A stretch of DNA of 50,398 nt from NCBI GenBank assembly GCA_910587475.1, contig CAJUMR010000017.1:1-50398 (forward strand), in the 5' to 3' direction. Under the pieces are notes generated by a model, which saw nothing but the letters and a program-made list of their open reading frames with translations, was not told where the DNA came from and made no database searches. Position 1 is the stretch's first letter; every line of letters starts with the position of its first letter. This DNA comes from an uncultured Muribaculaceae bacterium (lineage in GTDB: Bacteria > Bacteroidota > Bacteroidia > Bacteroidales > Muribaculaceae). This document shows positions 44,455 to 50,398 of the stretch, in pieces. The position numbers were made by a program, and so were the translations under genes.

Positions 44455-47304
44455 ATGCCATATAAGACCGTTGTTTCAATTCTGCTGATGGTGCTGAGTC
44501 TGTTTTCGGGTTCAGCGTCGACTTTCCGTCCCGTAGTCAGGAATTTCACACCGAAGGACTATGGAGCGAGTCTCGACAACTGGAAGTCGGTGCAAGGCAG
44601 CGACGGCCATATTTATGTGGCAAACTATGGAGGTGTGCTCGACTACGACGGTAACCGATGGTCGTGTGCCGCCACACATGACTGGAATGTCAGGGCTGTT
44701 TTCTGCGACGGCGACAGGATATATGCAGGCGGTCACAGGGAATTCGGATATTTTCAGCGCAATGTCTATGGCGATCTTGATTACACGTCGTTGAGCAGCG
44801 GATGCTTGAACCACGATGTGGCTTTCGAGGAATTCTGGCATATATTCAAGCATGACGACAAGATATGGTTTCAGTCGTTTGACGGCTATTATGTTTACGA
44901 CGGTGATAAGATCACGTCGGTCCATCTCGATGAGCGGCCTTTATATATATTTAATGTGGGATCGCGGATTTATGCACAGATCATCAACGGAGATTTTTGC
45001 CGTGTCGACGGCTCGGGCTATCACACGCTTGTCAGCCGCACCGATTTAGCCGACGATAATGTAGTCGCCGTGCTGCAGGCGGCCGAAGGTGTGATGTTGT
45101 TGTGCACGGAGAAGCACGGTCTTTACAGCTGGTCGGGAGGGACAGTCGAGAAATTTATTACGGAAGTCGACGACGAACTCACACAATTCCGCATCAACCG
45201 CGCAAAAACATTCGGACAAGGCTCGTCGATAATATTGGGTACGCTCCGAAACGGTCTCTACTGCGTCGGTGTCGACGGCCGGCTGAAATGGGTGTGTAAT
45301 ATGGCCAACGGTTTGAACGATAATAATATACTTGATATTAATATCGACCGACGCGACAATGCGTGGATCTGTATGCGCAGCGGTCTTGCATTGCTTTATA
45401 CGGGCGAGCCGTTCACAATGCTTGTCCCCGAAAATCCTGACATGCAGTTTGGCATGGTGTATGACATTGATCTTGACTCCGGGGGCAACAGCATCTATAT
45501 GGCCACAAACAATGGAGCATATGCTTACAAGATCGACGACCGGAGGATAATCAATATCGCCGGTGCCGACGGCCAGAACTGGTATGTCCGCAATCTTGGC
45601 TGTCAACAGATTTTCCTCGGACACAACGACCATACGAAGCTGATAATCGATGATAGGGCCGTGGTGGTGCCACCGGTGATTTACAACAGCGGCACATGTG
45701 TGCAGAAGTGTTTTTACGGTGGTCGCGACATACTGATCGAAGGCAGCTATCACGACATACGCATCTATACCCGCCTCGGCGACCGTTGGTCTTATCATTC
45801 GACTGTTGAAAATTTCGGTATTCCGATCCGCCAGATCGAGGTCAATGATCAGGGATGGATATGGGTGACGCTGTTCAACAGCGGAGTCTTCCGTTTCAGG
45901 TTGAGCGATGATCTGCGACGTGCTACCGACATCAGGCGGCTGAAGTTTGAGGGATGCAGTGCGGCGACAAAGTCTTATGTCATGAAGGCTTACGGTCAGA
46001 TTCTGCTGTCGGTCGGCGACAGGGTTTACAAATATGACGATTTCGAACAGAAGTATTCGCGTTTCACCAAGTTTGATAAGTTTCTGAAAGGAGCGCCGAT
46101 GATGTCGATAAGCGAGATCGACGAGGAGCATATCTGGATAGCAACGGCGGGCAAATTTTTTCTGGTTTCGCATGCCGACAATGATTATGTGCTGAAAAAA
46201 ACTTTGACCGACAATTTCGTCGACCGCTTCTGCAACGATTCGCACAACCGCATCTCAAATGCCGGGCAGAAGGTGTGGTTTCCGTTCAATAATGCCATCG
46301 TACAGTACGACCAGCGCGGCGATGCCGACCCGGCATCCGGCGACTATGCGCCGCTGACTTTTTCAAAAATCTACAGCGTCGACAATGTCAACCACATCAC
46401 CCGTCTGCCTCTGGCCGATGCTTCGGGTGCATTTCCTGAGGTGAGCGGTGCGGTGACATTCGAGATCAGTTATCCGTTTTACGGCAGTCAGCCTGTGAGC
46501 TACCGCTATACGTTGAAGGGCGACGACGGTGAGTCGCAGTTTGTCTCCGATGAAGCGACGAAAACATATTCGGGTCTCAGTCACGGCGACTATCGGCTGA
46601 CTGTCGAGGCTCTCAATCCCTGCGGTCTGTCAGTGGCATCGGCGACATATGGGTTTGAAGTGCTTCAGCCTTGGTATGTCAGATGGTATTTCATATTGCT
46701 ATACGTCGTTTTGCTCGCCGGAGCGATAACCATGTATTATCGCTGGCGCACGGCCAAGACCCTCAAAGATCAGCAGAAAGCATTTGAAGCGGAAAAAGTG
46801 AAGCAGCAGCTGAAGATGGTCGAGCAGCAGCGAATCATCGAGCAGCAGCGCCAGCAGTTGCTCGAGACTGAGATTGTCAACAAGAGCAAGGAGATATCGT
46901 CGCTGACGTTCGACATCATCACACGAAACAGCGCCGCCGATAAGCTGAAATCCAATCTGTCGGCTCTATGTGAATCGGGGGCGATATCGGCCAAGGAAAA
47001 AGACTCGATACTCAAGCATTTCGATACGACACGGAGCAACAATGATTTCTGGGATATATATCAGAAGAATTTCGATCTGATCCACGAAAACTTTTTCAAG
47101 AACCTGCGCAGTGCCTATCCAAACCTCAGCGCCGGAGACTTGAGACTGTGTGCTTTCCTGAGGCTGAATATGCCGACAAAAGATATCGCACAGGTGACTA
47201 ATGTGTCGATACGCGGGGTGGAGACTGCCCGCTCACGTCTGCGTAAGAAATTGGGTATCGACGCCCGAACTAATCTTGTGAATTTTTTGATAGACTTTAA
47301 CTAA
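44455..47304 (+). CDS. Membrane-spanning propeller/Y_Y_Y regulator with LuxR-type HTH, no kinase
   Basis: One-component transmembrane regulator, 949 residues. Signal peptide 1-22. Periplasmic two-component-regulator-type propeller blades through about residue 600 (DNAWICMRSGLALLYTGEP near 300; GWIWVTLFNSGVFRF near 465; EHIWIATAGKFFLVS near 560). Y_Y_Y domain about 675-735 (SYRYTLKGDDGESQF). Single membrane helix about 740-763, then a Gln/Glu-rich coiled coil about 768-815. C-terminal LuxR/GerE-type helix-turn-helix about 885-949 (MPTKDIAQVTNVSIRGVETARSRLRKKLG). Histidine kinase, receiver and AraC domains of the usual hybrid PUL sensors are absent. So ligand sensing in the periplasm is probably passed directly to DNA while the protein stays in the membrane. 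It faces the susCD operon; that operon is the likely target (inference). Confidence 0.9.
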   Translation: MPYKTVVSILLMVLSLFSGSASTFRPVVRNFTPKDYGASLDNWKSVQGSDGHIYVANYGGVLDYDGNRWSCAATHDWNVRAVFCDGDRIYAGGHREFGYFQRNVYGDLDYTSLSSGCLNHDVAFEEFWHIFKHDDKIWFQSFDGYYVYDGDKITSVHLDERPLYIFNVGSRIYAQIINGDFCRVDGSGYHTLVSRTDLADDNVVAVLQAAEGVMLLCTEKHGLYSWSGGTVEKFITEVDDELTQFRINRAKTFGQGSSIILGTLRNGLYCVGVDGRLKWVCNMANGLNDNNILDINIDRRDNAWICMRSGLALLYTGEPFTMLVPENPDMQFGMVYDIDLDSGGNSIYMATNNGAYAYKIDDRRIINIAGADGQNWYVRNLGCQQIFLGHNDHTKLIIDDRAVVVPPVIYNSGTCVQKCFYGGRDILIEGSYHDIRIYTRLGDRWSYHSTVENFGIPIRQIEVNDQGWIWVTLFNSGVFRFRLSDDLRRATDIRRLKFEGCSAATKSYVMKAYGQILLSVGDRVYKYDDFEQKYSRFTKFDKFLKGAPMMSISEIDEEHIWIATAGKFFLVSHADNDYVLKKTLTDNFVDRFCNDSHNRISNAGQKVWFPFNNAIVQYDQRGDADPASGDYAPLTFSKIYSVDNVNHITRLPLADASGAFPEVSGAVTFEISYPFYGSQPVSYRYTLKGDDGESQFVSDEATKTYSGLSHGDYRLTVEALNPCGLSVASATYGFEVLQPWYVRWYFILLYVVLLAGAITMYYRWRTAKTLKDQQKAFEAEKVKQQLKMVEQQRIIEQQRQQLLETEIVNKSKEISSLTFDIITRNSAADKLKSNLSALCESGAISAKEKDSILKHFDTTRSNNDFWDIYQKNFDLIHENFFKNLRSAYPNLSAGDLRLCAFLRLNMPTKDIAQVTNVSIRGVETARSRLRKKLGIDARTNLVNFLIDFN

Positions 47305-47329
47305 TATATAATTAATAAGATAAACAGAC

Positions 47330-48214
47330 ATGAAGAGACTATTGATTGCCTGTGGCGTGGCTACAGGCGTAGTGATGATGGCCGGATGCAATGGCGCCGG
47401 CAAGTCAGACAGCGAAGCTCAGGCCGCCGGGCCTGACACCGTCGAGATATTGTCGTACAACATCAGGTTGAGTTTTGCCGATGACGGTGACAACAGCTGG
47501 AAGTTCCGCAAACCTGCGAGCCTTGTGATGATCGGCGAGGAGAAGCCGGTGGTGTTCGGTTTGCAGGAAGCTTGTCCCGAGCAGCTCAAGTATCTGAACG
47601 ACAGTCTGGCCGGATATGAATATATCGGTGTCGGACGCGACGACGGCAAGACCGAGGGCGAGGCTATGGCTGTGTTCTTTGACACTTCACGCGTAGATCT
47701 CGGCGAAAACGGCACGTTCTGGCTGTCGGAGACTCCCGACAGTGTGTCGTTTGGCTGGGACGCAGCATGCCGCCGCACCTGTACATGGGCCAAGTTCACG
47801 TTGAAAGACAGCGGTCGCGAATTTTATGTGTTCAACACTCATCTCGATCACATTGGCCCGACGGCTCGCCGCGAGTCCATAAGACTGATCGCCGACAGCA
47901 TCAAGGCGATCGCAGGTGGCGAGACTCCGTGCTTCCTCACCGCAGATTTCAACACGACAGCTGCCGACTCGATCTTCGATCCTGTAAAGCAGATCCTCGG
48001 ACAGGCGCGTGTCGACTCTCCTGTCAGTGACTCGCATCCGACTTACAATGCCTACGGCCGACAGACTGAGTATGCGACCGATGGTGATTGTGTCATCGAC
48101 CACATATTCTATAAAGGCATGGAGCCGATCAGTTTCCGCACTCTTACGGGTGACTATGGAGTGCCTTATATTTCCGACCACTATCCGATTGCTTTCACCG
48201 CCGTGATCAAGTGA
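47330..48214 (+). CDS. Endonuclease/exonuclease/phosphatase-family lipoprotein
   Basis: Predicted metal-dependent phosphodiesterase or phosphatase of the EEP superfamily, 294 residues, anchored as a lipoprotein (lipobox MMAGC, Cys20). All family catalytic motifs are present in order: SYNIRLSF (Asn), GLQEACPEQL (metal Glu), FNTHLDHIGPTARRES (Asn/His), LTADFN (Asp/Asn) and SDHYPIAF (Asp-His). The EEP superfamily includes nucleases, sphingomyelinases and inositol-phosphate phosphatases, and the substrate here is not determinable. It begins 26 bp after the regulator gene and shares its direction, so it is part of the susCD/regulator locus. This hints that the imported ligand carries a phosphodiester or phosphate, which is only a guess. 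Confidence 0.9.
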   Translation: MKRLLIACGVATGVVMMAGCNGAGKSDSEAQAAGPDTVEILSYNIRLSFADDGDNSWKFRKPASLVMIGEEKPVVFGLQEACPEQLKYLNDSLAGYEYIGVGRDDGKTEGEAMAVFFDTSRVDLGENGTFWLSETPDSVSFGWDAACRRTCTWAKFTLKDSGREFYVFNTHLDHIGPTARRESIRLIADSIKAIAGGETPCFLTADFNTTAADSIFDPVKQILGQARVDSPVSDSHPTYNAYGRQTEYATDGDCVIDHIFYKGMEPISFRTLTGDYGVPYISDHYPIAFTAVIK

Positions 48215-48240
48215 TCGGTCTGACGTAACATACACACGCA

Positions 48241-48288
48241 TACAAAAAAAATATCAGCCGCGGCGCCGCAGCTGATATTTTTTTTGTA
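48241..48288. terminator. Strong bidirectional terminator between convergent genes
   Basis: Perfect 18-bp arms (48241-48258 with 48271-48288), including A8/T8 ends that provide a T run in both directions. The 12-nt middle is GC-rich and can pair further. Closes both the EEP gene and the CoA-transferase gene. Confidence 0.93.
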
Positions 48289-48310
48289 TGTATGTTGGTT
48301 TCGGTGCTGA

Positions 48311-49804
48311 TTACACGTACTTGGCGAAGTCGGCTTTCTGCATGTCGCCGTGCTCGTTGAACGCACAGTGGAATTCGAATGCAGCCTGAAGAGTGACGGG
48401 AGTCTGTCCGCCCTTGCCGAGCTTGAGATAGTCGAGCAGCAATCCGCGGTACATGGGGTGTGCGCAGTTGTTGATGATTTCATAAGCGCGTTCGACCGGA
48501 TCTTTGTGACGGAGATCGGCGATGCCCTGGTCGGTGACAAGAATGTCGACAGAGTGTTCGCTGTGGTCGGGGTGGGCAACCATCGGCACGATGTTGCTGA
48601 TCAGTCCGCCTTTCGAGACCGACGGACAGCTGAAAATCGAGATGTAGGCGTTGCGTGTGAAGTCGCCTGAACCTCCGATACCGTTCATCATCTTTGTGCC
48701 GAGCACATGGGTTGAGTTGACCGATCCGAAGATGTCGGCTTCGAGCGCAGTGTTCATGGCGATGACACCGAGTCGGCGGATCACTTCGGGATTGTTTGAA
48801 ATTTCGGCCGGACGCATGAGGATCTTGTCGTGGAAGTATTTAATGTCGGCGAAGAGGCTTTCTTCAGTGTTGTCGGAGAATGTCATCGAGCATGTGCTGG
48901 CGAAGGTGCATTTGCCTTTTTTCATCAGTTCGAGGACGGCGTCCTGGATCACTTCGGTGTACATCATGAACGACGGCAGTTCCTTGCTTTCGCCCAGATC
49001 GTAGAGCACGGCGTTGGCCACATTGCCCACTCCAGACTGCAGAGGCAGGAATTCTTTGGGGAGACGGCCGTTGACATATTCGCTGACGAGGAAACGGACA
49101 ACGTTTGAACCGATCTGTTTCGAAACTTCATCGGGAGCCGAGAAAGGCTTCACGCCGTCGAACGACTTGGTTTTGACGATGCCGACAACTTTGTTGGGGT
49201 CGATCTTGAGCACGGGGCTGCCGATGCGGTCGTTGGCATGGTAGATTGGTATCTCGCGACGCATAGGGGGATCCTGGAGCATGATTACATCGTGCATGCC
49301 GTAGAGAGACTCGGGCAGCACTTCGTTAAGCTCGATGAATATCTTGTCGGCAAGGGCGGCATAGGTCGGAACGTTGCCGACGCCACAGCCGAGAAGGATC
49401 TCACCGTCGGGCGAGATTGATGTCGCTTCGATGATGGCGAAATCGATTTTGCCATAGAAACCGTAACGCACTTCCTGGGCCATTTCCGAAAGGTGGCGGT
49501 CGAAGTAGTGGCAGTCGTGACTGTTGATGCGTTTACGAAGATCGGGTACATTCTGGTAGGGGGCGCGCATGTTGATGGCATTGGCGCGGGAGAGATTGCC
49601 GTCTGCACGGTCAGAAGTCGAAGCACCGGTGAACAGGTTTATCTTGTATTCCCGGCCGTCCTCGTGTTCTTTAACCGCGCGTTTAGCGATTGCTTCAGGT
49701 ATGAATTTGGGCGTGCCGGGAGCTGTAAAGCCCGACAAGCCGATGGTTGATCCGTTGGGGATCATTTCGGCAGCTTCTTCAGCTGTGATGTAATTGTATA
49801 CCAT
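48311..49804 (-). CDS. Acetyl-CoA hydrolase/transferase family, likely succinate/acetate CoA-transferase
   Basis: Class I CoA-transferase, 497 residues, of the Cat1/Ach1 acetyl-CoA hydrolase/transferase group: moves CoA between acetyl- or succinyl-CoA and acetate, succinate or propionate. Two-domain layout: N-terminal domain about 1-220 with the Gly-rich SGFTAPGTPKFIPEAI near 24-39 and the CoA-binding GCGVGNVPTYAALADKIF near 141-158; C-terminal domain with the catalytic Glu in MMYTEVIQDAVLELM near 290-304, and GIGGSGDFTRNAY near 388-400. Fits Bacteroidales succinate/propionate fermentation together with the fumarate reductase at the other end of the window. The best single name (succinate:acetate or propionyl-CoA:succinate transferase) is not settled by sequence. 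It starts 39 bp after the small membrane protein gene. Confidence 0.92.
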   Translation of the reverse strand: MVYNYITAEEAAEMIPNGSTIGLSGFTAPGTPKFIPEAIAKRAVKEHEDGREYKINLFTGASTSDRADGNLSRANAINMRAPYQNVPDLRKRINSHDCHYFDRHLSEMAQEVRYGFYGKIDFAIIEATSISPDGEILLGCGVGNVPTYAALADKIFIELNEVLPESLYGMHDVIMLQDPPMRREIPIYHANDRIGSPVLKIDPNKVVGIVKTKSFDGVKPFSAPDEVSKQIGSNVVRFLVSEYVNGRLPKEFLPLQSGVGNVANAVLYDLGESKELPSFMMYTEVIQDAVLELMKKGKCTFASTCSMTFSDNTEESLFADIKYFHDKILMRPAEISNNPEVIRRLGVIAMNTALEADIFGSVNSTHVLGTKMMNGIGGSGDFTRNAYISIFSCPSVSKGGLISNIVPMVAHPDHSEHSVDILVTDQGIADLRHKDPVERAYEIINNCAHPMYRGLLLDYLKLGKGGQTPVTLQAAFEFHCAFNEHGDMQKADFAKYV

Positions 49805-49843
49805 TATGTTAGTGTTGATTTTAAGGATTTATTTTCCAAAAGT

Positions 49844-50212
49844 TCAGAATTTGCGTTTTAATATCTCGCTCCAGATCATCGCCCGCTGCAGGTCGCTGAG
49901 ATTGGTCGCGGCAGGCTGTTGATCATTGCCTTCGGTCTCAGCCTTCGCTGATGCTAAGTCTTGATTGACAGCGGTTTCGGTTTCAGCTAAGGGAGCCGGC
50001 TCTTTCTTTGCCGCGGGCCTGGCCGCCTTTGATCGGGGCTGCGGTGGGCGAGAGGCCACCATGACAGGTGCGGGGCGATTTGCTGAGCGCCGGGGAGTCT
50101 TGGCCGCTGTGCGGTTGCGATGACTCTTTTTGATATAATCGTAGACAGCCTGACCGAAAAACAATAATCCGATCAAGCACAGGAATAATATCCGATATTG
50201 CTCCTTGTCCAC
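49844..50212 (-). CDS. Small single-pass membrane protein with Ala/Pro/Lys-rich tail
   Basis: 122 residues from a GTG at 50210-50212; an in-frame TTG at 50233 overlaps the -7 box and cannot be in the transcript, so it is rejected. One membrane helix about residues 8-27 (ILFLCLIGLLFFGQAVYDYI), followed by a basic then Pro/Ala-rich, probably disordered tail, ending in a short helix SDLQRAMIWSEILKRKF. No family recognised. The stop is 39 bp before the CoA-transferase start, so they may share a transcript, but no functional link is evident. Confidence 0.72.
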   Translation of the reverse strand: MDKEQYRILFLCLIGLLFFGQAVYDYIKKSHRNRTAAKTPRRSANRPAPVMVASRPPQPRSKAARPAAKKEPAPLAETETAVNQDLASAKAETEGNDQQPAATNLSDLQRAMIWSEILKRKF

Positions 50213-50230
50213 TTTTTTTGTAATTTTGTA

Positions 50231-50262
50231 CAAAAATAGTCAACTTTGTGCTATTGCACAAA
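50231..50262 (-). promoter_or_regulatory. Promoter of the small membrane protein gene
   Basis: Minus-strand TTTG (50259-50262), 20-bp spacer, TATTTTTG (50231-50238): full consensus. It decides the start codon, because the upstream TTG lies inside the -7 box. Confidence 0.8.
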
Positions 50263-50318
50263 TATTTCCAAGATTAAGAGGCATTTTAAACCAAACTCAA
50301 ATTCAGAGACTGAAATGA

Positions 50319-50398
50319 TCAGTCGGGGCGATAGAATTCGCCACCGGAGATGTCGAAGAAGCGGTCAAAGAAGTCTTTGAGCTTCGCGATGACTGATT
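50319..50398 (-). CDS. C-terminal fragment of an unidentified protein, 5' end outside window
   Basis: The last 25 residues of a minus-strand gene end with the TGA at 50319-50321: an amphipathic helix (KLKDFFDRFFDIS) then GGEFYRPD. Coding-like composition and an uninterrupted frame support it. Too short to assign to a family. Confidence 0.5.
   Translation of the reverse strand, partial: SVIAKLKDFFDRFFDISGGEFYRPD

Noticed and set aside
45046..46245. 399-residue open frame antisense to the membrane regulator
   Set aside because: Shadow frame over propeller repeats; the opposite strand has signal peptide, propeller, Y_Y_Y and HTH in order.
1..50398. CRISPR array, tRNA, rRNA, insertion sequence or integrase
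   Set aside because: No regularly spaced short repeats, cloverleaf-like segment, transposase or recombinase frame was found on reading both strands; a tRNA scan was not possible.

Overview
The window reads as chromosome of a Bacteroidales bacterium, most likely a Muribaculaceae-type gut anaerobe. This is inferred from three SusC/SusD pairs, fumarate reductase, a DUF4494 gene, surface-type lipoproteins, TTTG-N19-21-TAnnTTTG promoters and moderately GC-rich, Asp/Gly-rich coding. The genus cannot be fixed from sequence alone. No rRNA, tRNA, CRISPR array, transposase or integrase was seen.

Layout. 1-2.1 kb (minus): fumarate reductase/succinate dehydrogenase frdC and the start of frdA. 2.3-16.5 kb: two complete susC-susD-susE/F-like triplets in divergent, mirror-image arrangement, each with its own promoter, leader and terminator. 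The first 171 bp around each susC start form an almost perfect inverted repeat. The leaders share a 19-nt hairpin with an invariant UAAACAA loop and compensatory stem changes, and the two lipoprotein genes share a 280-bp tract with about one mismatch. 16.6-22.6 kb (plus): branched-chain amino acid operon ilvD-ilvB-ilvN-acyl-ACP thioesterase-ilvC. 22.6-25.5 kb: an AT-richer accessory stretch with an 18-bp inverted repeat, a HigB/HigA-type toxin-antitoxin pair, a beta-propeller lipoprotein gene split by an (AT)6 frameshift, and a short phage-like gene. 25.7-32.2 kb: glycosyltransferase, parE, coaD, S41 protease, DUF4494 protein and YggS-type PLP protein. 32.4-36 kb: FucP-family sugar transporter and transketolase. 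36-39.5 kb: two tandem secreted proteins of unknown function. 39.6-48.2 kb: a small PUL-like locus with susC-susD on the minus strand, facing a membrane-spanning propeller/Y_Y_Y/LuxR-HTH regulator and an endonuclease/exonuclease/phosphatase lipoprotein on the plus strand. 48.3-50.4 kb (minus): acetate/succinate CoA-transferase, a small membrane protein and the tail of another gene.

Working together. Fumarate reductase and the CoA-transferase fit succinate/acetate/propionate fermentation. The SusC/D sets import unknown substrates; none has an adjacent glycoside hydrolase, so the ligands cannot be read from context. The 44.2-44.45 kb intergenic region holds repeats phased at 11 and 33 bp next to a susC promoter that lacks a -33 box, which suggests activation by the neighbouring regulator. 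The strongest candidates for something new are the mirror-image susCDE divergon, where recombination could swap promoters or exchange segments, and its covarying leader hairpin.
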